Part shown: piece after piece, positions 50,521 to 59,699 of the stretch
Layout of the letters: each line of letters starts with the position of its first letter
Numbering within the stretch: the first letter of the stretch is position 1
Source of the DNA: Microbacterium sp. NC79
GTDB lineage: Bacteria > Actinomycetota > Actinomycetes > Actinomycetales > Microbacteriaceae
DNA length: 64,000 bases
Direction of reading: 5' to 3'
Assembly: GCF_019061125.1 (NCBI RefSeq)
Contig: NZ_JAHQYI010000001.1
Location: forward strand, 1 to 64,000
Program-made: the position numbers and the translations under genes
The notes under the pieces: model-generated
Seen by the model: the letters and a program-made list of their open reading frames with translations, nothing else
Told to the model about the DNA's origin: nothing
Databases searched by the model: none

Positions 50521-51983
50521 GCGACGGCCTGTCGATTTCAGAGGGCGGATACACGGCGGTCTCCTCCGACTCATTGCGTGATGCGGCGAATCGTGCGCTC
50601 GCCGTCGCGAACCTGCTGCGTGAGGCGGTGACCTCAGGCAATCGAGCGCACGACAGTCTCGAATGCATGACGGTCAGGTTGCCGGTCGCAGACAGCGTGC
50701 TGCAGGCGGTTGGCATGTCGGCAACGGTTGCGCAGCTGATCGAGGTTCTTGCCGCACAGCTGGCGCGCGCCGCCGATGTGTACGAGGCCGTTGAGCTCAT
50801 GATCGCGGTCGACATGAACGGCATGACTCCCGCGATTGAAAATCGTCTTGCCGCCCTCGAGGCCGCCAGGCCCGGGCTTACCGAATCAGCACTGGCGACG
50901 GCGTTCTTGACAGGCGGATTGCGAAACTTTGCGTCGCTGAGTGCGCTCCCGCGCACGGGCAAAGAGGTGTACATCGTTGACCGCAAAATCACTCGCACAT
51001 CGAATGCGGCGTCGGTAGCGCCCAAGGGTGCCGCTGACCTTGTCAAGACGATTCCGACCGGCGCCGCGCAGATTCGAGTTGACCGGTACAACATGCCGGA
51101 TGGCTCGCGCCGCTTTGTGGTTTCGGTCTCCGGCACTCGCGCCTTGTTGTCAGAGCTCGACCCGTTCGACATGCACTCCAACGCTGATCTCTATACCGGC
51201 AACGATTCGACCTCGGCGGAGGCGGTGCGAAAAGCGCTGGAAGATGCGGGCGTTGAGCCGGAAGATTGGCTGCTGATGAATACGCACTCGCAGGCGGCGA
51301 TGATCGCCGACCGGCTCGCACCAGACCCGAGCGTCGATCCTGAGATGGTCGTGACATGGGGTAACCCGGGCGAGCGGCCAATGCCAAGCGACGTCGTCAA
51401 TATTGATATCAAACACGCGAACGACCCGGTTGGCTGGCTTGGCGGCAGCGAGTATCCGATACCGACAGGCGCAGACGGAAGTTTCGAGGTCACCCGCGAC
51501 ACCAACGATGGCAGGCCAGGCTCAGGCGTTTCTGACGCGATGAATGCGCACTTCCTCGATGCCTATGCCGAGACCGGAGCCATGATGGACGCGTCCGATG
51601 ATCCGCGCATGGATGCGTTGCGTGAGCCGCTCGCTGAGCTCGCCGAGGCGGAGAGTGTGACCACCACCGAATACGTCGTGTGGGAGAAGGATCTGAGGGA
51701 TGACACCCACGGGCGCAGCATGGCGCCTTTCCCGGAAGGGCAGCGCGGCGCTACCCCCGCACCGAGCCCAGCGGTTGGGCCCCAGCCGGGCGGCCCGCTG
51801 TTTGAGTTCACTGATCCGGTGGCCCCTGACCAAATCGGGATTGCGCCACCACCTGAACCGGGCGAGACCCGTTTTCGGTTTGGCGAGGTGCCTGTTTCTC
51901 CGCCTGAGCCACCCGTCACGCTCCACGCCGGTGAGGGGTTGCCGCCAAAGGAAGATAACCATGCCGGCCCGTGGCGGCTCTAG
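50517..51983 (+). CDS. Large protein with N-terminal helical domain and alpha/beta-hydrolase-like core
   Basis: A 488-residue protein. Residues 1-130 are helical like a secretion-targeting domain. The middle (about 180-360) is alpha/beta, with RFVVSVSGTRA, WLLMNTHSQAAMIADRL (resembling a nucleophile elbow G-H-S-x-G with changes) and VVTWGNPGE, as in lipase-like proteins. The last 90 residues are Pro-rich. With the small helical partner gene it looks like a type VII secretion substrate or surface protein, but there are no secretion genes here. Catalysis is uncertain. Confidence 0.6.
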   Translation: MSDGLSISEGGYTAVSSDSLRDAANRALAVANLLREAVTSGNRAHDSLECMTVRLPVADSVLQAVGMSATVAQLIEVLAAQLARAADVYEAVELMIAVDMNGMTPAIENRLAALEAARPGLTESALATAFLTGGLRNFASLSALPRTGKEVYIVDRKITRTSNAASVAPKGAADLVKTIPTGAAQIRVDRYNMPDGSRRFVVSVSGTRALLSELDPFDMHSNADLYTGNDSTSAEAVRKALEDAGVEPEDWLLMNTHSQAAMIADRLAPDPSVDPEMVVTWGNPGERPMPSDVVNIDIKHANDPVGWLGGSEYPIPTGADGSFEVTRDTNDGRPGSGVSDAMNAHFLDAYAETGAMMDASDDPRMDALREPLAELAEAESVTTTEYVVWEKDLRDDTHGRSMAPFPEGQRGATPAPSPAVGPQPGGPLFEFTDPVAPDQIGIAPPPEPGETRFRFGEVPVSPPEPPVTLHAGEGLPPKEDNHAGPWRL

Positions 51984-51992
51984 AGGCGAGCG

Positions 51993-52388
51993 TCAGCGCT
52001 TCTTCAGCTGCGGGCGCAGGATGATTCCCATCACGAAGTTGATCAGCGAGATCACGACGGCTGCGACGACGCCCCACCAGAAGTGTTCGACCCGAAGGCC
52101 CCAGCCCCATGGCGTGGTGATCCACGCGGTGATCCACAGCAGCAGGCCGTTGACCAGGAAGGAGACGAGGCCAAGCGTCAGTAGGTAGATCGGAAAAGCG
52201 ACAATCTTGATGACCGTGCCGATGACGGTGTTGACGACGGCGAAGACAGCACCAACCGCCAGCAACGTGAGGACGAGCTGCAGGGTCTCGGCTGGCGCGA
52301 ACGCCACAATAGACACCTTCAGCATCGGCAGGAGGGTGACAACCCACAGGGCAAAGGCGTTGATGGCAACACGAGTAATGAATCGCAT
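51993..52388 (-). CDS. Phage-holin-4-like small membrane protein
   Basis: A 131-residue protein with four helices (about 5-27, 37-60, 65-85, 100-123) and a basic C-terminus RPQLKKR, like the Phage_holin_4_2 / YvlD family found in many bacteria without phages. ATG 52388 is chosen; TTG 52397 is the alternative. The surroundings show no phage genes, so this is probably a cell-envelope housekeeping protein. Confidence 0.8.
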   Translation of the reverse strand: MRFITRVAINAFALWVVTLLPMLKVSIVAFAPAETLQLVLTLLAVGAVFAVVNTVIGTVIKIVAFPIYLLTLGLVSFLVNGLLLWITAWITTPWGWGLRVEHFWWGVVAAVVISLINFVMGIILRPQLKKR

Positions 52389-52467
52389 AGTGACCAAAGT
52401 CTCCCACAGGCCCCAGTGCAGCGGCCAGCGTTCCGTTCGATGAGCGCCCGTGCGCCTGTCGTGCGGA

Positions 52468-53280
52468 CTACTGGGGCGCTGTCACCACGTACGGCTCGCG
52501 CCGCAAAATGCGCGTCGTGCGTTCGGTGAGCATCTCATCGGCGCGCGAGTCGTCCGTAAAGATCCACAAGTCTCCCGCCGCAGCGCCAGCCAGAATGATG
52601 CGCGCGGCTTCGACGGGCTGCAGCCCGGCTGCGACAAACTCGGCCATCTGATTACGCAACGCGTCACCCGATGGTGCCGCGCTCGCCTCGGGCCGGAAAA
52701 TCGACGTCGCGACCGAGCCAGGCAACACCGCACACACACTGATCCAGGGGGCGACGACGGCAAGTTCCATATAGAGGCCCTCGGTGAGCGCGAGTACCGC
52801 GTGCTTTGTCGCACTGTACGGCGTCATGAGCGGCATCACGCTGAGTGCTCCGACCGAGGCAATATTGACGATTGTGGCCGGCTGTTCTGCGGCAATCATG
52901 TCGGGCACGAAGGCGCGCACACCGAAGTAGACGCCGTTGAGATTAACGCCCACTGTCTGTTCCCACCGTTCTGGTGAAATTTCCCACAGCGCGCCCGTCG
53001 TCTCGATCCCGGCGTTGTTCACGACCAGCCGCACAGCGCCGAAGGCTGCTCGCGTCTCGTCGGCGAATGCGGCAACGTCGTCCCACCGTGTGACGTCTGT
53101 CACCCGGGCGAAAACCTCGGCGCCACCGGCGCGGAGCTCGGCGCTGATGCGATGCAGCCCGGCCTCGTCGATGTCGGCAAGCGCGAGGCGCGCACCTGCC
53201 AGCGCTAGTTGGCGTGCCAGCGCTTCGCCGATACCCGACGCAGCTCCGGTAACAACGGCAACGTCACCCGATTCGATCAT
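52468..53280 (-). CDS. Short-chain dehydrogenase/reductase
   Basis: A 270-residue classical SDR that oxidises or reduces an alcohol/ketone with NAD(P). Cofactor loop TGAASGIG (about 11-18), NNAG, and the catalytic Ser and Y-x3-K in SVGALSVMPLMTPYSATKH are intact. An Asp in LADIDEAG after strand 2 favours NAD+. ATG 53280 follows GAGGAGGAAG. It is monocistronic and divergent from the hisC-type gene. The substrate is unknown. Confidence 0.9.
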   Translation of the reverse strand: MIESGDVAVVTGAASGIGEALARQLALAGARLALADIDEAGLHRISAELRAGGAEVFARVTDVTRWDDVAAFADETRAAFGAVRLVVNNAGIETTGALWEISPERWEQTVGVNLNGVYFGVRAFVPDMIAAEQPATIVNIASVGALSVMPLMTPYSATKHAVLALTEGLYMELAVVAPWISVCAVLPGSVATSIFRPEASAAPSGDALRNQMAEFVAAGLQPVEAARIILAGAAAGDLWIFTDDSRADEMLTERTTRILRREPYVVTAPQ

Positions 53281-53437
53281 GGCTTCCTCCTCATTGAGAC
53301 GCCTTGAGCGTAGAGGCAACAGCGCCGGCGCGCACGGTGCGTTCCGGCTACCGGGCCAATGCGTCCGTTATCGCCGAATGTGACAACGCGATCCCGCACA
53401 GTGCACAGACATGCTGACGAGGGAATAGAGGGCGCAA

Positions 53438-53443
53438 TAGACT
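53438..53443 (+). promoter_or_regulatory. -10 element of a leaderless transcript
   Basis: TAGACT ends exactly 7 nt before GTG 53451 and there is no ribosome site. Same geometry as at 19629-19634. Confidence 0.6.
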
Positions 53444-53450
53444 CGCCCTC

Positions 53451-54569
53451 GTGACCAACGAAGCTTCTAACTCCGCTCCGGTACGCGTCCGCCCCGAAAT
53501 TGCCTCGCTCCCGCCCTATAAGCAGGGCAAGCAGGCGGGCGCCGATGCCTTCAAGCTGTCGAGCAACGAGAACCCGTATGAACCGTTGCCCGCCGTGATT
53601 GATGCGATCCGCGGTGAGATCACCATCAACCGTTATCCCGATGCGTCTGCTGCCCGCCTGCGTGCGCGCCTCGCTGAGAAGTACGGCGTCACAAGCGACG
53701 AGGTGCACGTCGGCTCCGGCAGCGTCGCCCTCATTGCCCAATTGCTCCTCGCCGTCGCCGGCCCCGGTGACGAGGTCATCTACGCGTGGCGTTCATTCGA
53801 GGCCTACCCTGGCCTCACGCTCGTTCCGGGCGCGACGAGCGTGCAGGTTCCACTCACCGCCGATTTCGCGCACGACCTCGACGCCATGGCCGCCGCCGTC
53901 ACAGACAACACCCGCGCCATCATCCTCTGCACGCCGAACAACCCGACAGGCGGAACCATCACAACGGACGCCGTGCGCGAGTTCCTCGCGAAGGTGCCAG
54001 GGAATGTGCTCGTCATGCTGGACGAAGCGTACGCCGAGTTCGTCACGTCGCCCGCGGCGGTCGATGGCCTCCGCGACGGTATTCTGACGGAATTCCCCAA
54101 CGTCGTCGTGTTGCGCACCTTCTCCAAGGCGTATGGCCTGGCCGGTCTCCGCGTCGGCTACGTGATCGGCAACCAGCGCATTCTGGACGCCGCACGTTCG
54201 ACCGCGATTCCGCTTTCGGTAACAGCGCAGGCCGAGACGGCAGCACTGGTCAGTCTCGACAACGAGGCCCAGCTCATGCAGCGCGTCGCGGTGCTGGTTG
54301 AGCGGCGCACCCAGCTGATCGCCGGCCTTCGCGCCGCCGGTCTCATGGTTCCGGACTCCGAAGCCAACTTCGTTTGGCTCGCTTTCGGTGACGACACCAT
54401 GGCGGCAGCGGCCGCCTTTGAAGCCGGGGGTGTGATTGTGCGCCCGTTCGCTGGTGAGGGTGTGCGCATCTCGATTGGCGAGGCTGAATCTATCGACGTT
54501 GTCGTGCATATTGCACGATCCGTTGTAGAAACCCTCCCAGAAGGCCACCCGGTGCGGGGGCTAGCGTAG
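53451..54569 (+). CDS. HisC-family aminotransferase
   Basis: A 372-residue PLP aminotransferase of the histidinol-phosphate/aromatic class. FKLSSNENPYEPLPAV, CTPNNPTGG, LDEAYAEF and the PLP-lysine motif RTFSKAYGLAGLRVGY are intact. It could be histidinol-phosphate or aromatic-amino-acid aminotransferase; no his genes are adjacent. It ends 4 nt before a 2-oxoacid dehydrogenase operon, suggesting it may supply the 2-oxoacid by transamination. GTG 53451 is probably translated from a leaderless mRNA. Confidence 0.87.
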   Translation: MTNEASNSAPVRVRPEIASLPPYKQGKQAGADAFKLSSNENPYEPLPAVIDAIRGEITINRYPDASAARLRARLAEKYGVTSDEVHVGSGSVALIAQLLLAVAGPGDEVIYAWRSFEAYPGLTLVPGATSVQVPLTADFAHDLDAMAAAVTDNTRAIILCTPNNPTGGTITTDAVREFLAKVPGNVLVMLDEAYAEFVTSPAAVDGLRDGILTEFPNVVVLRTFSKAYGLAGLRVGYVIGNQRILDAARSTAIPLSVTAQAETAALVSLDNEAQLMQRVAVLVERRTQLIAGLRAAGLMVPDSEANFVWLAFGDDTMAAAAAFEAGGVIVRPFAGEGVRISIGEAESIDVVVHIARSVVETLPEGHPVRGLA

Positions 54570-54573
54570 AACC

Positions 54574-55701
54574 GTGACCCGAACGAATACACCCGGTCTC
54601 GTCCGCGTCCTCGCTGCCGATGGCACGTTTGCGCCGACCCCGGCCGCAGAGCAGTTCCGTCCCGTCATCGACGCGCTGAGCGACAGCGAGCTTGAGCAGT
54701 TCTACCGCGAAATGGTTGTCATTCGTGCGTTTGACCGCGAAGCGACCAACCTGCAGCGCCAGGGGCAGCTTGCCCTGTGGCCGCCGAGCTTTGGCCAGGA
54801 AGCTGCCCAGGTGGGCTCTGCCATGGCAGCTCGCAGCCAAGACACGCTCTTTCCCTCTTACCGTGAGCATGTTGTCGCGAAGGTTCGCGGCGTCGATGTG
54901 ATCGACATCATCCGATTGATGCGCGGACTCACGCACGGCGGCTGGAATCCCACCGACCCGAAAAACGGGAAGACTCGCATCTACACGCTCGTGTTGGGCT
55001 CGCAGACGCTGCACGCCGCCGGTTACGGCATGGGCCTCGTTTTCGACGGTAAGTGCGGCACGGGCAACGTCGCCACTGATGAGGCCGTCATGGTCTACTA
55101 CGGCGACGGCTCATCCAGTCAGGGCGATGTGCACGAAGCGATGGTCTTCGCGGCCAGCTACCAGGCACCCACCGTGTTCTTCATGCAGAACAACCAGTGG
55201 GCCATCTCCGTTCCGGTCAGCCGTCAGTCGCGCACGCCGCTGCACGAGCGCGCTGCCGGATACATGCCCTCGTTCGAGGTCGACGGCAACGACGTGCTCG
55301 CGAGCTACGCGGTATCGCGTTTCGCGCTGGATGAGGCGCGCGCCGGTCGCGGCCCGCAAGCAATTGAAGCCGTGACCTACCGTCGCGGTGCGCACACCAC
55401 GAGTGATGACCCGACGAAGTACCGCACCAAGGCAGAAGAAGATGCTTGGGCCGAGCGGGATCCGATCAGCCGCATGCGTGCCTTCCTCGGAAACCGTGGA
55501 GCGTCGGCGTCATTCTTTGACAATGTCGAGGAGGAAGCGCGTGATTTCAGCGCCGACATCCGTCAGCGCACCCTGGAACTGCCGAACCCGGGGCCGGAAC
55601 TCATGTTTGACCACGTCTACACCGACGACCACCCGCTCATCGCAGAACAGGCGCAGTGGCTCGCCGAGTATGAGCAGTCGTTCGAAGGAGGTGCAGCATG
55701 A
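54574..55701 (+). CDS. 2-oxoacid dehydrogenase E1 component, alpha subunit
   Basis: Thiamin-diphosphate-binding half of a pyruvate or branched-chain 2-oxoacid dehydrogenase E1, 375 residues. TPP motif GDGSSSQGDVHEAMVFAASY then NNQWAIS, and the phosphorylation-loop region YRRGAHTTSDDPTKYR are conserved. GTG 54574 lies 6 nt after TAGCGT, so it may also start a leaderless mRNA inside the end of the hisC-type gene. It overlaps the beta subunit by 4 nt. The branched-chain (BkdA) assignment is likelier than pyruvate because an aminotransferase gene precedes it. Confidence 0.9.
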   Translation: MTRTNTPGLVRVLAADGTFAPTPAAEQFRPVIDALSDSELEQFYREMVVIRAFDREATNLQRQGQLALWPPSFGQEAAQVGSAMAARSQDTLFPSYREHVVAKVRGVDVIDIIRLMRGLTHGGWNPTDPKNGKTRIYTLVLGSQTLHAAGYGMGLVFDGKCGTGNVATDEAVMVYYGDGSSSQGDVHEAMVFAASYQAPTVFFMQNNQWAISVPVSRQSRTPLHERAAGYMPSFEVDGNDVLASYAVSRFALDEARAGRGPQAIEAVTYRRGAHTTSDDPTKYRTKAEEDAWAERDPISRMRAFLGNRGASASFFDNVEEEARDFSADIRQRTLELPNPGPELMFDHVYTDDHPLIAEQAQWLAEYEQSFEGGAA

Positions 55702-56678
55702 GCGGAACCACGATGACCTTTGGTAAGGCATTGAACGCTGGCATGCGCGCCGCAATGCAGAACGACCCGCGCGTGCTGCTGATGGGCGAAGACATTGGCC
55801 CACTCGGCGGCGTCTTTCGTGTGACAGAGGGCCTGCAGGCAGAGTTTGGCGAGCAGCGCGTGCTCGATACTCCGCTGGCGGAGTCTGGCATCGTTGGCAC
55901 CGCGATTGGTCTCGCGATGACCGGGTTCCGACCCGTCATTGAGATTCAGTTCGACGGCTTTGTCTTCCCGGCCTTCGACCAGATCACGTCGCAACTTGCC
56001 AAGCTCACCAACCGGCATGAAGGTTCCGTTGCCTTCCCCGTTGTCATCCGTATTCCGTATGGCGGGCACATTGGCGCGGTGGAACACCACCAGGAGAGCC
56101 CCGAGGCGTATTTTGCGCACACGCCTGGCCTGCGCGTGATTAGCCCGTCGACACCGAATGATGCGTACTGGATGATTCAAGAGGCCATCGCCTCGAATGA
56201 CCCGGTGATCTTCATGGAGCCGAAGAGCCGGTACTGGCAAAAGGGCGAGGTTGACCTCGAGTCATCCGCCCTTCCCACGCACTCCAGCCGTCTGGTTCGC
56301 CGAGGCACCGATGTCACGCTCGTCGGCCACGGCGCCATGGTCTCGGTGCTGCTGCAGGCCGCAGCGCTCGCCGAATCCGAAGGCATCAGCTGCGAGGTTA
56401 TTGACCTGCGCTCGCTATCGCCCATCGACTACACGCCGATTCTCGACTCGGTGCGACAGACCGGTCGCATGGTCTACGCGCAAGAAGCGCCAGGCCACGT
56501 GTCGGTGGGTAGCGAAGTGGCAGCCACCGTCATGGAACGCGCGTTTTACTCGCTGGAAGCGCCGGTCATTCGCGTCTCAGGCTTTGACACCCCGTTTCCG
56601 CCCGCAAAGCTCGAAGGCACCTTCCTGCCCGATCCTGACCGCGTGCTTGAAGCCGTGGACCGCGCGCTCGCGCACTGA
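55698..56678 (+). CDS. 2-oxoacid dehydrogenase E1 component, beta subunit
   Basis: Beta half of the E1 heterotetramer, 326 residues. [40 protein letters not shown] (Glu activating TPP), [17 protein letters not shown] and [18 protein letters not shown] are family hallmarks. AAGGAGG precedes ATG 55698, which overlaps the alpha-subunit stop. The stop overlaps the first possible start of the E2 gene. Confidence 0.92.
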   Translation: MSGTTMTFGKALNAGMRAAMQNDPRVLLMGEDIGPLGGVFRVTEGLQAEFGEQRVLDTPLAESGIVGTAIGLAMTGFRPVIEIQFDGFVFPAFDQITSQLAKLTNRHEGSVAFPVVIRIPYGGHIGAVEHHQESPEAYFAHTPGLRVISPSTPNDAYWMIQEAIASNDPVIFMEPKSRYWQKGEVDLESSALPTHSSRLVRRGTDVTLVGHGAMVSVLLQAAALAESEGISCEVIDLRSLSPIDYTPILDSVRQTGRMVYAQEAPGHVSVGSEVAATVMERAFYSLEAPVIRVSGFDTPFPPAKLEGTFLPDPDRVLEAVDRALAH

Positions 56679-56689
56679 TGGGAGAAATC

Positions 56690-57997
56690 ATGGCGACTCA
56701 GACGTTCAACCTGCCCGATGTCGGTGAAGGTCTCACCGAGGCTGAAATTGTGTCGTGGCGTGTGAAGCCAGGCGACGCGGTATCCGTCAACGACGTGCTC
56801 GTTGAGATTGAAACGGCAAAGTCGCTCGTGGAGCTGCCTTCGCCGTTTGCCGGAACCATTGGCGAACTGCTGGTGGCGGAGGGCGTCACGGTCAATGTGG
56901 GGGCTCCGATCATCACCGTCACTGATGGTTCCGCCGTGGCGGCGCCCGCGCCCCAGGCGCCAGCGGCCGCTGATGCTGGCGGATCGGTGCTCGTCGGCTA
57001 CGGAACCACGGGTGAGGTGAAGTCGCGTCGCCGTAAGGTCGTGCAAGACCCGGTGATTTCGACGGCCGGTGTGATTGCCAAGCCGCCGATCCGTAAGCTG
57101 GCTCGAGACCTTGGCGTCGACCTGACGCAGGTGGCCGGTACCGGTGCAGCCGGTGAAGTGACGCGTGACGATGTCATGGGGCACGCCTCGCAGGCGAGCG
57201 TTTTCCGCAATATCGAAACCCCGGAGTGGGGCGTCGTTCGCGAGCAGACGATTCCGGTCGCTGCCCAGCCGGCGCGGCCCAATGGTTCCGCTGATGATCG
57301 CCAGGAGACGATTCCGGTGCGTGGCGTGCGCAAGGTGACGAGCGCCGCCATGGTGCGCTCGGCCTATTCGGCGCCGCACGTCACCGTATGGAAAGACGTT
57401 GACGCCTCGCGCACGATGGAGCTCGTCAAGCGACTGAAGGCATCGCCAGACTTCGCAGACGTGCGCGTCTCGCCGCTGCTGATCATGGCTCGCGCCGTTA
57501 TTTGGGCGGCCCAGCGTACTCCGATGGTGAATGCTGCGTGGGTCGATGGCGACGACGGTGCGTCGATCGTGGTGCGCAACTACGTCAACCTGGGGATCGC
57601 TGCCGCGACCCCGCGCGGCCTCGTCGTGCCGAACATTAAAGACGCCCAGGCAATGTCAATGCGTGAACTGGCTCGCGCATTGGAGAAGCTGACGCTGACC
57701 GCCCGCGAAGGTAAGACGTCGCCGGCCGAGCAGCAGCATGGCACCATCACGATCACCAACATTGGCGTGTTTGGTATGGATGCCGGAACCCCGATCATTA
57801 ACCCGGGTGAGGCCGGCATTGTCGCGCTCGGCTCGATAACGCAAAAGCCGTGGGTCGTTGATGGTGAAGTGCGTCCGCGCTGGGTGACGACGGTTTCCGG
57901 CTCATTTGACCACCGCGTCATTGACGGCGATGGCATGAGCCGTTTCATCGCCGACGTCGCGTCGATTCTGGAAGAGCCTGCGCTATTGCTCGACTGA
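56690..57997 (+). CDS. 2-oxoacid dehydrogenase E2 component (dihydrolipoyl acyltransferase)
   Basis: Core of the complex, 435 residues. One lipoyl domain (1-80, lipoyl Lys in [12 protein letters not shown]), an Ala/Pro linker, a peripheral-subunit-binding domain ([15 protein letters not shown], about 125-160) and the acyltransferase domain (about 205-430) with the active-site [16 protein letters not shown] 56690 has GGGAGA 4 nt upstream; ATG 56678, overlapping the E1-beta stop, adds only four residues. The E3 gene is not in the window. Five GGAACC motifs lie within this gene. Confidence 0.92.
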   Translation: MATQTFNLPDVGEGLTEAEIVSWRVKPGDAVSVNDVLVEIETAKSLVELPSPFAGTIGELLVAEGVTVNVGAPIITVTDGSAVAAPAPQAPAAADAGGSVLVGYGTTGEVKSRRRKVVQDPVISTAGVIAKPPIRKLARDLGVDLTQVAGTGAAGEVTRDDVMGHASQASVFRNIETPEWGVVREQTIPVAAQPARPNGSADDRQETIPVRGVRKVTSAAMVRSAYSAPHVTVWKDVDASRTMELVKRLKASPDFADVRVSPLLIMARAVIWAAQRTPMVNAAWVDGDDGASIVVRNYVNLGIAAATPRGLVVPNIKDAQAMSMRELARALEKLTLTAREGKTSPAEQQHGTITITNIGVFGMDAGTPIINPGEAGIVALGSITQKPWVVDGEVRPRWVTTVSGSFDHRVIDGDGMSRFIADVASILEEPALLLD

Positions 57998-58002
57998 GTG
58001 CT

Positions 58003-58061
58003 CCAAAATGAAGGGGGCGTCTCCCGGGCTCAATGCCCAGGAGACGCCCCCTTCATTTTGG
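58003..58061. terminator. Long bidirectional terminator
   Basis: A perfect 22-bp stem (58003-58024 with 58040-58061) plus an inner GGGC/GCCC pair, with AAAATG/CATTTT at the base. It lies between the convergent E2 and monooxygenase genes. Confidence 0.95.
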
Positions 58062-58073
58062 TCTTTCGTTCGG

Positions 58074-59699
58074 TTAGACCGAGGCCGGGACAGCGGCGGT
58101 GCTTGCCGTGCTCAGCACGAAGCCCTCGTAGCCCTTGTCTGCGGCAGCCGTGCACTGCGCGGTGTAGTTCGCGAAGCCGCCGAGGTACGGCAGGAAGACG
58201 CGCTTCTTGCCTGCGATGTTCGCTCCGGTGTACCAGCTCGGCGCGTTGCCGAACAGCGTGCGGTCACCGACTGCGACAACGTGCGCGGTCCACGCAGCGG
58301 CAGCATCGTCGCGAGGCTCGATGCTCGTGTGGCCAGCGGCGGTTGCGTCCGCAATCGCCCGCAGCGCCCACGCGCCCTGCTGCTCGCTCGTGAGAGCCAT
58401 GTTGCTGAGCACGCTGGGGCTGCCGGGCCCGTTCAGGGTGAACATGTTGGGGAAGCCGGGGACCATCAGGCCAAGCAACGTCTGCGGGCCATCGGCCCAC
58501 TCCGCCGCAAGTGACCGACCATCGCGGCCAATGGGATTGATCGCTGACAGGGCACCAGTGAGGGCGTCAAAGCCCGTCGCATACACGATGACGTCGTGCT
58601 CCCGCATCGCCTCCGCGGTGCGGATGCCGTCAGCGGTGATTTCCGTAATCGGCTCGCGACGCAGGTTCACGAGGTGCACGTGCTCCTCGTTGAACGTTTG
58701 GTAGTAGCCCGAGTCGGTGCAGATGCGCTTCGTGCCGATCGCGTGGTCGGTCGGGGTGAGGTCAGAGCGCGTTTGCGGATCGGTCACGATATCGGCCAGA
58801 CGCGCTTCGAAGTAGACCCTGGCCGCGTCGTTAATGTCTTCGCGAACGGTCTGTTCAGCAAACGCCTTGCCGAACAAGACGCCGCCGCGCTCCCACGCCT
58901 CGGCGAACACCGCGTCGCGCTCGTCTTGCGGAACCTCGTCGAACGGAACCGGGTGGCTGTTCCACGGGGAGCCAGCACCGCCTGCCCACGAGATCGCACG
59001 ACGCTCGGCAAGCGTCGGACGCGACGCTTCCCACTCCTCATCCGTCAGCTCGCGGTTGAACGCAGGAACGCTGTAGTTGGCGCTGCGCTGGTACACGACG
59101 ACCTCGGCGGCCTGGCGTGCGAAGTGCGGCACCGACTGCACGCCGGAAGAACCGGTTCCGATGACGGCAACACGCTTGCCGGTAAAGTCTGGCGCCTCCT
59201 CCGGCCACATTGCGGTGAGGTAAGTTTCGCCTGCGAACGAGTCGCGGCCAGCGATATCGGGCAGGTTGGGGTTCGACAGGCTACCCGTGGCCATGATGAG
59301 CCACTGCGCCGAAATCGTGTCGCCCGCGTCTGTCGTGACGCTCCAGCGCTGGGCGGCTTCGTCCCACGCCGCGGCCGTGACCCGCTCATTGAAGCGGTAG
59401 TGGCGACGCACATCGAAGCGATCGGCGACGAACTGGAAGTACCGCAGAATCTCGGGCTGCGTGGCGTAGCGCTCACTCCAACGCCACTCGTTTTCCAGCT
59501 CCGGGTCGAATGAGTACGAGTAGTCCAGGCTTTCCACGTCGCAGCGCGCACCTGGGTAGCGGTTCCAGTACCAGGTTCCGCCGACCTCCGAGCCGGCTTC
59601 GATACCGAGCACGCTGTAGCCAGCGCGGTCGGCGTGAATGGTGCTGTAGACGCCAGCGAAGCCGGCGCCAATAACGAGAACGTCAACGGTGGTGGTCAT
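58074..59699 (-). CDS. Baeyer-Villiger monooxygenase with an altered fingerprint
   Basis: FAD/NADPH enzyme that inserts oxygen next to a ketone to give an ester or lactone; 541 residues, cyclohexanone-monooxygenase type. GAGFAGVYSTIHADRAGYSV, GGTWYWNRYPGARCDVES, IGTGSSGVQSVPHFA and YATGFDALTGAL are typical. The fingerprint FxGxxxHxxxWP reads FAGETYLTAMWP, with Leu (codon 59217-59219) in place of the His. ATG 59699 overlaps the esterase stop as ATGA, so the two are coupled. The expected pathway is ketone to ester here, then hydrolysis by the esterase. The His change could lower or alter activity. Confidence 0.9.
   Translation of the reverse strand: MTTTVDVLVIGAGFAGVYSTIHADRAGYSVLGIEAGSEVGGTWYWNRYPGARCDVESLDYSYSFDPELENEWRWSERYATQPEILRYFQFVADRFDVRRHYRFNERVTAAAWDEAAQRWSVTTDAGDTISAQWLIMATGSLSNPNLPDIAGRDSFAGETYLTAMWPEEAPDFTGKRVAVIGTGSSGVQSVPHFARQAAEVVVYQRSANYSVPAFNRELTDEEWEASRPTLAERRAISWAGGAGSPWNSHPVPFDEVPQDERDAVFAEAWERGGVLFGKAFAEQTVREDINDAARVYFEARLADIVTDPQTRSDLTPTDHAIGTKRICTDSGYYQTFNEEHVHLVNLRREPITEITADGIRTAEAMREHDVIVYATGFDALTGALSAINPIGRDGRSLAAEWADGPQTLLGLMVPGFPNMFTLNGPGSPSVLSNMALTSEQQGAWALRAIADATAAGHTSIEPRDDAAAAWTAHVVAVGDRTLFGNAPSWYTGANIAGKKRVFLPYLGGFANYTAQCTAAADKGYEGFVLSTASTAAVPASV

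Noticed and set aside
51993..52388. Prophage signal from a holin-like gene
   Set aside because: No other phage genes, integrase or att sites nearby; this family is common as a chromosomal membrane protein.
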